This document shows, piece after piece, positions 6,240 to 14,758 of a stretch of 26,638 nt of DNA. Source of the DNA: CAZRUA01 sp964603125 (lineage in GTDB: Bacteria > Bacteroidota > Bacteroidia > B-17B0 > Aurantibacillaceae); contig CAZRUA010000047.1 of the NCBI GenBank assembly GCA_964603125.1, positions 1 to 26,638 of the forward strand. The letters run 5' to 3'. The notes beneath the pieces are model-generated. The model was not told the DNA's origin. It searched no databases and saw nothing but the letters and a program-made list of their open reading frames with translations. Position numbers and translations under genes: made by a program. Numbering within the stretch: the first letter of the stretch is position 1; the number at the start of each line of letters is the position of its first letter.

Positions 6240-8342
6240 ATGAATCAATTACATAATTACGCTTACGGACAATGGGTTGCTGGAGCTGACAATGGCACAG
6301 AATTATATAATGCAATTAATGTTGATGTAATTGCAACAGCTAGTAGCAAAGGTTTAGATTTTGCTAAGATGTGTGATTACGCAAGAACTGTGGGAGGACC
6401 AAAACTTCGTAAAATGACTTTTCATGAACGAGGTATGATGCTAAAAGCCTTAGCAACTCACTTACTAACTAAAAAAGACATTTTTTATAAATTAAGTTGG
6501 GCTACTGGAGCAACTAAAATAGATAGTTGGGTAGATATTGAAGGCGGTATTGGTAATTTATTTACTTATGCAGGCTTACGTCGCCAGTTTCCTAACGAAA
6601 CTTTTGCTTACGATGGCGAATCTGCAAGACTTTCTAAAAACAATACTTTTATTGGCCACCATATTTGTGTTCCAAAAGAAGGTGTTGCAATTCATATCAA
6701 TGCATTTAACTTCCCGGTATGGGGAATGTTAGAAAAAGTTGCTGTGAACTGGCTAGCTGGAGTTCCCGCAATTGTTAAGCCTGCAACATTAACAAGTTTT
6801 TTAACCGAGGCGGTTGTTAAAGAAATCATAGCAAGTAAAATTTTACCTGAAGGAGCTTTACAACTAATTTGTGGAAGTGCTAACGGAATACTTGAGCACG
6901 TGCAAAATCAAGATGTTGTTACTTTTACAGGCTCTGCTTCAACAGGAAAAATGCTTAAAGCACATCCAAGAATTTTAGAAGAAAGTGTTCATTTTAACAT
7001 GGAAGCAGATAGTTTAAATTGCTGCGTACTCGGAACAGATGTAACTCCAGACAAACCAGAATTTGATATTTTTATTAAAGAAGTTGTAAGAGAAATAACA
7101 ACTAAAGCTGGTCAAAAATGTACAGCGGTGCGTCGTATCATCGTGCCAGAAAACATGGTGGAAGATGTGCAAATAGCATTAGGAAAGCGTTTAGCGCAAA
7201 ATGTAATTGGCGATCCTAATGTAGAAGGAGTGCGCATGGGTTCATTAGCTGGGAAATCACAACTAATTGAAGTGAGAGAAAAAGTTGAATTACTTTCTAA
7301 ATCACAAAAAATTGTAATTGGTGATTTTGAAAATTTTGAAGTAAAAGGTGCTGATAAATCGAAAGGTTGCTTTATGCCTCCAATTATTTTCTTGAATGAT
7401 AGTCCTTTCAAAAACACTGATTGCCATAGCGTAGAAGCTTTTGGTCCAGTTAGTACAATTATGCCATACAAAAAAATTGAAGATGCCATTGAATTAAGTA
7501 AAATGGGTAAAGGAAGTTTAGTAAGCTCAATAATTACTGCTGATGATTCGATTGCAAGAAAATATACTATTGGAGCAGCATGCATGCATGGTCGTATTTT
7601 AGTTTTAAATAGCGAATGTGCTAAAGAAAGCACTGGTCATGGCTCGCCAATGCCAATGCTTGTTCATGGTGGACCAGGAAGAGCTGGTGGTGGCGAAGAA
7701 ATGGGCGGAAAACGCGGGGTATTTCACTATTTACAACGCACTGCCATTCAAGGATCTCCAACTACAATAAGCGCTATACTTAACAATTACCAATATGGTG
7801 CAAAACAGATAATAAAAGATGTTCATCCATTCCGTCAACATTTTGAAGATTTAGAAATGGGCGAAACAGTTATTACCCCAACCCATACAGTAACTGAAGA
7901 GGATATTGTAAACTTTGCTAATATTAGTGGAGATAAATTTTACGCACATCTTCAGCCCGAATCACTGGATGGAACAATATTTAAACGCACAGTAGCTCAT
8001 GGCTATTTTATCTTATCAAAAGCAGCTGGTTTATTTGTTGATCCTGCAAAAGGTCCGGTATTATTAAATTATGGAATTGATGAGTGCCGTTTCACTCGTC
8101 CTATTTATCCAGGAATGACAATTGGCGTTAAATTTACATGTAAAGAAAAAATAGAAAACGATAAACCTTTAACAGCAACTAATGGCGAATTAGTTAAAGT
8201 TGGAATTGTTAAATGGGTGGTTGATATTTATGATGCGAGCGCTATGAATATATTAGAAAAATATGATGCAGTTGATCAAGCTGGACAAACGGTTGGTATA
8301 GCAACTATTTTAACAATGGTTAAAAAGAAACAACAAGATTAA
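6240..8342 (+). CDS. paaZ: Bifunctional oxepin-CoA hydrolase / 3-oxo-5,6-dehydrosuberyl-CoA semialdehyde dehydrogenase
   Basis: Cytoplasmic enzyme of aerobic phenylacetate degradation. The C-terminal MaoC-like hydratase domain opens the oxepin-CoA ring, and the N-terminal aldehyde dehydrogenase domain oxidises the reactive aldehyde with NADP+. The 700-residue length fits the family (E. coli 681). ALDH domain, residues about 1-520: INAFNFPVWG (about 155), FTGSASTGKML cofactor loop, general base Glu255 in NMEADSLN, and nucleophile Cys294 in AGQKCTAVRR. Hydratase domain, about 535-690: FEDLEMGETV, then Asp565 and His570 in GDKFYAH, equivalent to E. coli Asp561/His566, and TVAHGYF. Both active sites look complete. 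The other paa genes (paaABCDE, paaG, paaJ, paaK) are not in this window. The next gene starts 4 nt after its stop and encodes a sensor-phosphatase with no metabolic link to it, so the two share a transcript or the latter has an internal promoter. Confidence 0.96.
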   Translation: MNQLHNYAYGQWVAGADNGTELYNAINVDVIATASSKGLDFAKMCDYARTVGGPKLRKMTFHERGMMLKALATHLLTKKDIFYKLSWATGATKIDSWVDIEGGIGNLFTYAGLRRQFPNETFAYDGESARLSKNNTFIGHHICVPKEGVAIHINAFNFPVWGMLEKVAVNWLAGVPAIVKPATLTSFLTEAVVKEIIASKILPEGALQLICGSANGILEHVQNQDVVTFTGSASTGKMLKAHPRILEESVHFNMEADSLNCCVLGTDVTPDKPEFDIFIKEVVREITTKAGQKCTAVRRIIVPENMVEDVQIALGKRLAQNVIGDPNVEGVRMGSLAGKSQLIEVREKVELLSKSQKIVIGDFENFEVKGADKSKGCFMPPIIFLNDSPFKNTDCHSVEAFGPVSTIMPYKKIEDAIELSKMGKGSLVSSIITADDSIARKYTIGAACMHGRILVLNSECAKESTGHGSPMPMLVHGGPGRAGGGEEMGGKRGVFHYLQRTAIQGSPTTISAILNNYQYGAKQIIKDVHPFRQHFEDLEMGETVITPTHTVTEEDIVNFANISGDKFYAHLQPESLDGTIFKRTVAHGYFILSKAAGLFVDPAKGPVLLNYGIDECRFTRPIYPGMTIGVKFTCKEKIENDKPLTATNGELVKVGIVKWVVDIYDASAMNILEKYDAVDQAGQTVGIATILTMVKKKQQD

Positions 8343-8346
8343 AACT

Positions 8347-10404
8347 ATGCAAAACAAACCATCTAGTAATTTATTTTTCCAACTGCTAGGTGGTTTGTTT
8401 TTACTCTTTCTTTCACTTTCTATCAATGCTCAAAAAACTGAGCAAACCTATCTCGATTCAATTGACAAATACAAATATTCATCTCCCGATAAAGCAAAAA
8501 AACTCATCGACGAATCGTTCAAAAAATTCCCTTCTGATTCCAACCAATTAAACCTTTATCGCCGCCTTGGCGACTATTATTGGTATAAAGCCTTGTTGGA
8601 TAGCTCAATTGCAAATTACAAGAACGCATTAAATTTGGCTATAAAATCAAATAACAAAAAACAAGAAGCTGGATTGAACAATGACATTGGTTATTTATAC
8701 ATGGAAAAAAGTAATTACAATAAGTCATTAGAATATTACTCCAAAGCTCAAAAACTCAGTAATAAATACAATATTGAATCGACTAAAATACTATCTGCAA
8801 CCTACATGGGTTTAGTTTATAGTCGTTTAAAAGATTCTGCTAACGCATTGCAATATCAAAAACAAGCATTGCAGTTATATATCAATGATAAAGACGAATC
8901 GGGTGAAGCAACGATACTAAATAATATTGGCAGCACCTATTTTAATTCCGATGACTACTCTAATGCGATAAAATATTACTTAAAATCATCCGCCTTAGAC
9001 AAAAAGCTAAACAATCTAATAAATTACTATCAAACCCAAAACAATATTGGTATTTGCTATACAAGATTAAAAGATTATGACAATGCAATTAATTACTTTA
9101 GTATTGCCACCAAAGGCTTAATTGAACTAAACAACAAAAAGAGTTTAATTCACACCTACTTCTTTTTAAGCAACATTTACTATCAAAAAAAAGATTTTAA
9201 AAAATCAGAAGAATACGAAAAGAAATTTTACGAAATATTTAATCAAACAAAAGATACAATAGCCCTTATGAATTATAAAGGTTCAAGAGCTCCACTGCAA
9301 GCTGCAAACGGTGATTTTAAAAATGCTTATTATAATTCATTTGCCTACTACTCTTATAAAGATTCAATAAACGAACTAATGCACAAAAAATCATTAGTAG
9401 AACAGCAAGTTGAATTTGATGTTAACAAAAAACAAAATGAAATAGATTTATTAAACAAAGACAATAAATTAAAGGAAAATGAAGCGAAGAAAAATCAAAT
9501 CATTCTTTATTTCCTATTAGGCTTTAGTGCTTTAATGATTGTTACCGTTTACATTTCAATTAGAAGTTATATAAACAAAAGGAAAGCTAACAACCTGATT
9601 ACTCAGCAGCATCAGGAAGTAACCAAACAAAAAGATATAATCGAAGAACATCAAAAAGAAATTCTTGATTCAATTCATTATGCGAAACGAATTCAGAATA
9701 CCATAATAACACACACAGAGTTTATTGATGCTAATATTCCAAATAATTTTATCTTCTTTCATCCAAAAGATATTGTTAGTGGAGATTTTTACTGGGCCAC
9801 TAAAAAGGACTCCTATTTTTACTTTGCAGTATGCGACAGCACAGGACATGGAGTTCCTGGAGCTTTTATGAGCTTATTAAACATTGGCTTTTTATCTGAG
9901 GCTATTAATGAAAAAAATATAAGCTCACCAGATAAAATATTTGATTATGTAAGAGAAAAACTTATAGCAGGCATGAGTAAAGAAGGGCAAAAGGATGGAT
10001 TTGACGGAACCTTATTGAAGATAAAATACGAAAACAATAAATTACTCATTGAATACGCGTCCGCGAATAATAAACCTATTTTAATTAAAAACTCAGAGAT
10101 TTTAGAATTAGAAGCTGATAGAATGGCTGTTGGCTATGGAGAGAAAAAAGACAACTTTAAATTATATCAGCTAGAACTAGAACCAAACGAAACACTATAT
10201 CTATATACAGATGGGTTCGCGGATCAATTCGGTGGGCCAAAAGGAAAAAAATTCAAATACAAACAATTAAACGAATTCCTTCGTGATATTTCAAAACAAG
10301 ATTTGCATACACAAAAGGAAATGTTGCAATTAAGATTTAACGAATGGAAGGGTAATTTAGAGCAAGTTGATGACGTTTGTGTTGTTTGTATAAAAACAAG
10401 TTAA
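8347..10404 (+). CDS. TPR sensor / SpoIIE-type Ser/Thr phosphatase, array copy 1
   Basis: A 685-residue type I membrane protein. It has a signal peptide (residues 1 to about 28, ending SINAQ) and about seven 40-residue TPRs in the periplasm (about 30-345; LNNDIGYLYMEKSNYNKSL and LNNIGSTYFNSDDYSNAI are typical), the last one degenerate. A membrane span follows at about 384-406 (IILYFLLGFSALMIVTVYISI), then a coiled-coil linker to about 455 with EEHQKEILDSIHYAKRIQ. The cytoplasmic SpoIIE/PP2C domain (about 460-685) keeps its metal-site motifs: DIVSGDFYWA (about 474), CDSTGHGVPGAFM (about 496), DGFDGTLL (about 550), LYTDGFADQFGG (about 618) and QVDDVCVV (about 674). I infer metal-dependent phosphoserine/threonine phosphatase activity under periplasmic control. 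It starts 4 nt after paaZ and ends 6 nt before copy 2, so it is operonic with both. Its catalytic half is closest to copy 2. Confidence 0.9.
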   Translation: MQNKPSSNLFFQLLGGLFLLFLSLSINAQKTEQTYLDSIDKYKYSSPDKAKKLIDESFKKFPSDSNQLNLYRRLGDYYWYKALLDSSIANYKNALNLAIKSNNKKQEAGLNNDIGYLYMEKSNYNKSLEYYSKAQKLSNKYNIESTKILSATYMGLVYSRLKDSANALQYQKQALQLYINDKDESGEATILNNIGSTYFNSDDYSNAIKYYLKSSALDKKLNNLINYYQTQNNIGICYTRLKDYDNAINYFSIATKGLIELNNKKSLIHTYFFLSNIYYQKKDFKKSEEYEKKFYEIFNQTKDTIALMNYKGSRAPLQAANGDFKNAYYNSFAYYSYKDSINELMHKKSLVEQQVEFDVNKKQNEIDLLNKDNKLKENEAKKNQIILYFLLGFSALMIVTVYISIRSYINKRKANNLITQQHQEVTKQKDIIEEHQKEILDSIHYAKRIQNTIITHTEFIDANIPNNFIFFHPKDIVSGDFYWATKKDSYFYFAVCDSTGHGVPGAFMSLLNIGFLSEAINEKNISSPDKIFDYVREKLIAGMSKEGQKDGFDGTLLKIKYENNKLLIEYASANNKPILIKNSEILELEADRMAVGYGEKKDNFKLYQLELEPNETLYLYTDGFADQFGGPKGKKFKYKQLNEFLRDISKQDLHTQKEMLQLRFNEWKGNLEQVDDVCVVCIKTS

Positions 10405-10410
10405 ACAAGT

Positions 10411-12531
10411 ATGAAAATGAATAAAAATAATTTTAGCTACATACTATTCTTTCTCATTTTGTCTTTGCAAGGCTATTCACAAATAACCAAAATTGATTCA
10501 TTAAAAAAACTTTTAAAAACCAAAAAAGATACTGTCGAAATAAATTGCATTAATAACATATCAAAGGAATTCGCATTAATTAGCACTGATTCAAGTAAAA
10601 AATATGCGGAAATTTCAATCCGGAAAAACAAAACAACAAAATACCCTAAAGGCCTCGCGCGCGCTTTATTATTAAAAGCTTCTGCTTTTAGAAAAACTGG
10701 GATCATCGATTCAGCCAAACTACTTTATGACTCCATCATTAGGTTATCTGATAAATTTAAACTAATAAATGAATCTGGCGAGGCGCATATGTTTTTGGGA
10801 TTTGTATTACAAAATCAAAGTGAATTTGACCAGTCAATTATCCATTTAATCGAAGCTGAAAAAAAATTCATCACCGTAAACAATACTATTCTACTTGCAC
10901 GAAATAATTGGATGCTAGGGAATACATACTTAAAATTAAACTCTTTAAACGAAGCGGAAACTAGTTTTAACAAAGCTAAAGACTACTTTGGAAAAATAAA
11001 CGATAGTCTAGGTTATTATGACTGTGTACTAAACATTTCAATTGTTTATAATGAAAAAAAGCTCTATAAAAAGTCATTAGAATTTATAACTCAAAGTGAG
11101 ACATTCTTTCGTAAAGTTAACCATGGTGGGGCACTTTCTGCCGCTCTCATAAATAAAGCCGATGTTTGCACAAAAATTAAAGATTTTAAAACATCCGAAT
11201 CCTGTCTTTTAGAAGCTTTAGATTTGAAAAAAAAATTAGGGGCTCCTTTAGGAGTGGCAACTTGCATACTTAATTTAGCCAACTTGTATTATGAGTCTAA
11301 TGATTTATCAAAATCAGAAAAATACTACTTTCAAGCCGTTGAAATTGCAAGAAAAGACAATTCTCAAAACATAATTTTGATGTCATACAAAGGCTTACAT
11401 GAGCTATACAAAAAGAAAAGTGATTTTAAGCTTGCATTAAACTATCATGAAAAATATATGCAACTTAATGACAGCATATACAATAGCGAGAAAAGCAAAA
11501 TAATTGAAGAAATGAAGACAAAGTTTGAATCTGAGAAAAAAGATAATGAAATTGTAAGAAAAAACGTTGAAATCAAAAACAATCAGTTAGAAATTAAACA
11601 AAAATCTTTTCAAAGAAATGCATTTTTAATAGGTTTACTTTTCGTGCTCATTTTAGTAATTGTAGCGTTTAAAGCTTATCGCCAAAAGAAACAAGCCAAT
11701 ACAATCTTAAATGAACAAAACATAGAAATAAACAACCAAAAAGAGTTAATTGAAGAACAAAAAGCAAAAGTTGAAGAACATCAAAAAGAAATTTTAGATT
11801 CGATTCATTACGCTAAAAGAATTCAAAATACAGTTATTGCTCAAACTAGTTTTATAAACGAAAATATTCCCAACAATTTTATTTTCTTTCACCCGAAAGA
11901 TATAGTGAGTGGTGACTTTTACTGGGCTACAAAAAAAGATAATGATTTTTACCTAGCGGTTTGTGATAGCACAGGACATGGGGTACCAGGAGCATTCATG
12001 AGTTTATTAAACATACAATATTTATCAGAAGCTATTAATGAAAAAGACATTTACTCTCCTGAAAAAGTTTTGAATTATGTAAGAGAAAAACTTATTTTAG
12101 GAATGAGTAAAGAAGGGCAGAAAGATGGGTTTGACGGGACACTTCTAAAAATAAAACAGGCAGAAAACAAACTTCTTATTGAGTATGCATCTGCAAATAA
12201 CAAACCTGTCCTAATTAAAAACAACGAAATTATAGAGCTGCAAGCAGATAGAATGGCCGTTGGGCATGGAGAAAAAAGAGAAAGTTTTACTATGCATCAA
12301 TTAGAGCTTAATTTAAATGACACCCTTTATTTATATACAGATGGATTTCCTGATCAATTTGGCGGTGAAAAAGGAAAAAAATTTAAGTACAAACCTTTAA
12401 ATGAGTTACTAGCCAGAATTAACGAATTGCCACTTAATGAACAAAAACACAAGCTTTTAAGCACATTTAATGACTGGAAAGGAAACTTAGAACAAGTGGA
12501 CGATGTATGTGTTATTGCAATTAAGCCCTAA
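10411..12531 (+). CDS. TPR sensor / SpoIIE-type Ser/Thr phosphatase, array copy 2
   Basis: 706 residues. Signal peptide about 1-24 (ends GYSQ); a Met at residue 3 is an alternative start with little effect. About seven TPRs span residues 90-370, less canonical than in the other copies (for example AHMFLGFVLQNQSEFDQSI, CILNLANLYYESNDLSKSE). Membrane span about 403-422 (LIGLLFVLILVIVAFKAY). The long coiled coil is extended by an extra KVEEHQ heptad before KEILDSIHYAKRIQ. The SpoIIE domain (about 485-706) has all five motifs: DIVSGDFYWA, CDSTGHGVPGAFM (about 518), DGFDGTLL, LYTDGFPDQFGG and QVDDVCVI. From EEHQKEIL to KGKKFKYK I hand-count 170 of 207 positions identical to copy 1, whereas the TPR halves cannot be aligned by eye, so the sensor changed much faster than the output. 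The 6-nt gap from copy 1 implies co-transcription. A 67-nt gap follows. Confidence 0.9.
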   Translation: MKMNKNNFSYILFFLILSLQGYSQITKIDSLKKLLKTKKDTVEINCINNISKEFALISTDSSKKYAEISIRKNKTTKYPKGLARALLLKASAFRKTGIIDSAKLLYDSIIRLSDKFKLINESGEAHMFLGFVLQNQSEFDQSIIHLIEAEKKFITVNNTILLARNNWMLGNTYLKLNSLNEAETSFNKAKDYFGKINDSLGYYDCVLNISIVYNEKKLYKKSLEFITQSETFFRKVNHGGALSAALINKADVCTKIKDFKTSESCLLEALDLKKKLGAPLGVATCILNLANLYYESNDLSKSEKYYFQAVEIARKDNSQNIILMSYKGLHELYKKKSDFKLALNYHEKYMQLNDSIYNSEKSKIIEEMKTKFESEKKDNEIVRKNVEIKNNQLEIKQKSFQRNAFLIGLLFVLILVIVAFKAYRQKKQANTILNEQNIEINNQKELIEEQKAKVEEHQKEILDSIHYAKRIQNTVIAQTSFINENIPNNFIFFHPKDIVSGDFYWATKKDNDFYLAVCDSTGHGVPGAFMSLLNIQYLSEAINEKDIYSPEKVLNYVREKLILGMSKEGQKDGFDGTLLKIKQAENKLLIEYASANNKPVLIKNNEIIELQADRMAVGHGEKRESFTMHQLELNLNDTLYLYTDGFPDQFGGEKGKKFKYKPLNELLARINELPLNEQKHKLLSTFNDWKGNLEQVDDVCVIAIKP

Positions 12532-12598
12532 TTAATCACTCAAATCAAAAAAAACATTATTTTTAAGCTAACTAAGCACTAACCTATTTTCACTAGAA

Positions 12599-14734
12599 AT
12601 GAATCGACTAAACCTACTTTTTGTTGCCCTCATACTCGTTTGTTTTGCAAATTCAATAGAGGCTCAGAACAATAAAATTGACTCGTTGAATACACTTTTA
12701 AAGTCGTCAAAAAATGACACTTCAAAATACTGGTTTATAAATCTGATAGCCGAGGAATACTTCAACTTTAATCCAGACACGGCTTATAAACAATGGTCGG
12801 CTTTAGAGAAAGAGTTACCCAATAAAATTTCAAACACCAAATCAACTGAGAAAAGGTCGTTTCAACGAACTTTAGCAGAAGTTAAAAATAGTATAGGAGC
12901 CTATTACTATGTTTCTGGTAATTTAGATAAAGCTATTGATTACTGGAATCAAAGTATCAGTATAAGAAGAGAACTTAAAGATGAATATGGTATAACGCTT
13001 TCTCAACTAAATATGGGCTTCTTTTACTACAGCATTCGCGATTTAGCAAAAGCTATTGAATATTGGCAAAAAGCTGAAATTGGGGCTGAAAAAATAAACA
13101 ATCTAAATCTTCAAACATCAGCATTAAGCAGCATAGCTGGAGTTTATAGTGAGATAAATGAACTTGAAAAATCAAAAACTATCTTTCTCAAACTAATTGA
13201 TATAAAATTAAAAAACAAAACGGATGAAAACCTTGAATCCAACTATTTCAATTTAGCATCAGTATATTTCTATTTAAATGACAATAAAAACTCGTGGTAT
13301 TATGTAAAAAAGGCGAATCAATTAGCATTTTCAAAAAATATAATTCAAGAATACTGTGCCTCATTTTTCTTAATGGGCGATTTATTCAATAAAGAAGGCG
13401 CAAAAGATTCTGCTCTGTTTTATTATAACAAAAGCTATTTATTATCCAAAGAAAAAAACTTAAGCCAATTAAATGGAGAAGCTGCAATTAGCCTGGCTAC
13501 TTTTTACTATGAAAAGAAAGACTATGAATTAGCTCTAAAATACGCTCTAGAATCCTATAATATTTCATATAAAGCTAATGCACCAAAAGAAATTAGCGAA
13601 TCATCAAAAGTATTGAGCTGGATTTATGACAAAAAAGGCAATTTAAACGAAGCATATAAATATTTCAAAAAACATATTGCACTGAGAGATAGCATGAATA
13701 GCACAAATAAAGAGACTGATTTGTTTAAAAAGCAATTAGAATTTGAAGTAGAAAGAGACAAGATTAGCTATCAAAAAGAACAAGAAAAAAAAGAAGCCCT
13801 TATAAAAGAAGAAAAAGAGAGGCAACGAATAATTCTATATTCTATTAGCATTGTTTTAGTCTTAGTAATATTATTAGCAATTATGCTTTATAAAAATTTC
13901 AAGCAAAAGCATAAAGCAAACATTGAACTTGAATCAAAAAACCAGCTTATTGAGCATCAAAAAAATATCGTTGACGAAAAACAAAAAGAAATTTTAGATT
14001 CAATCCAGTACGCTAAACGAATTCAAAATGCATTATTAGCAAATGATGAACTTGTAAGTAAATACATTCCAAATCATTTCACATTATTTAAACCAAAAGA
14101 TATAGTGAGTGGCGACTTTTATTGGGCAACTGAACATAATAATAAATTTTACCTTGCTGTTTGTGATAGCACCGGACACGGGGTTCCTGGATCATTTATG
14201 AGTTTGTTAAATATGGGATTCCTTTCTGAAGCCATAAAAGAAAAGGATATTGAAAATCCAGCCGAAATTTTTGATTATGTAAGAAAAAGATTAATTGAAA
14301 GTATTAGTAAAGAAGGACAAAAAGACGGAATGGACGGTATTTTAATTAAAATCGACCTTCAAAAAAATGCTAAATTAATTGAATATGTAGCGGCCAACAA
14401 TGAACCAATCTTAATTAGCGACAACCAAATTGTTGAATTAACCAAAGATAAAATGCCTGTAGGAAAAGGAGAAAATATGTCTCCATTTATTCTTCAAACA
14501 ATTGAGCTAAAAGAAAACGAGACTCTATATTTATATACAGATGGTTATGCGGACCAATTTGGCGGACCAAAAGGAAAGAAATTTAAATACAAACAATTAA
14601 ATGAACTTTTACTTAATTCTTCCTCATTTGATTTACGCGAACAAAAAACTATTCTTGAGTCTAACTTTAACGATTGGAAAGGAAATCTAGAACAGGTAGA
14701 TGATGTATGTATAATAGGACTAAAATTAAGTTGA
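12599..14734 (+). CDS. TPR sensor / SpoIIE-type Ser/Thr phosphatase, array copy 3
   Basis: 711 residues. Signal peptide about 1-23 (LLFVALILVCFANSIEAQ). About seven periplasmic TPRs lie at residues 95-375, Trp- and Tyr-rich in the first ones (VKNSIGAYYYVSGNLDKAI, ALSSIAGVYSEINELEKS). A charged stalk QKEQEKKEALIKEEKERQ precedes the membrane span at about 410-430. The linker contains DEKQKEILDSIQYAKRIQ. SpoIIE motifs are DIVSGDFYWA, CDSTGHGVPGSFM (about 521; Ala to Ser is the only change in the signature), DGMDGILI, LYTDGYADQFGG and QVDDVCII, all intact. The 67-bp gap upstream is the longest inside the array; it contains TATTTTCA at 12575-12582, which matches TAnnTTTG at 6 of 8 positions, so an internal promoter is possible but weakly supported. 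ATG at 12599 leads straight into the signal peptide. Confidence 0.9.
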   Translation: MNRLNLLFVALILVCFANSIEAQNNKIDSLNTLLKSSKNDTSKYWFINLIAEEYFNFNPDTAYKQWSALEKELPNKISNTKSTEKRSFQRTLAEVKNSIGAYYYVSGNLDKAIDYWNQSISIRRELKDEYGITLSQLNMGFFYYSIRDLAKAIEYWQKAEIGAEKINNLNLQTSALSSIAGVYSEINELEKSKTIFLKLIDIKLKNKTDENLESNYFNLASVYFYLNDNKNSWYYVKKANQLAFSKNIIQEYCASFFLMGDLFNKEGAKDSALFYYNKSYLLSKEKNLSQLNGEAAISLATFYYEKKDYELALKYALESYNISYKANAPKEISESSKVLSWIYDKKGNLNEAYKYFKKHIALRDSMNSTNKETDLFKKQLEFEVERDKISYQKEQEKKEALIKEEKERQRIILYSISIVLVLVILLAIMLYKNFKQKHKANIELESKNQLIEHQKNIVDEKQKEILDSIQYAKRIQNALLANDELVSKYIPNHFTLFKPKDIVSGDFYWATEHNNKFYLAVCDSTGHGVPGSFMSLLNMGFLSEAIKEKDIENPAEIFDYVRKRLIESISKEGQKDGMDGILIKIDLQKNAKLIEYVAANNEPILISDNQIVELTKDKMPVGKGENMSPFILQTIELKENETLYLYTDGYADQFGGPKGKKFKYKQLNELLLNSSSFDLREQKTILESNFNDWKGNLEQVDDVCIIGLKLS

Positions 14735-14758
14735 AATTTAAAATAACTGACCCCCAAA

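Noticed and set aside
7112..7633. 173-codon open frame on the minus strand inside paaZ
   Set aside because: It is fully antisense to the ALDH core with its catalytic Cys and Gly-rich motifs; the translation shows no domain or signal peptide and its openness follows from the codon use of paaZ.
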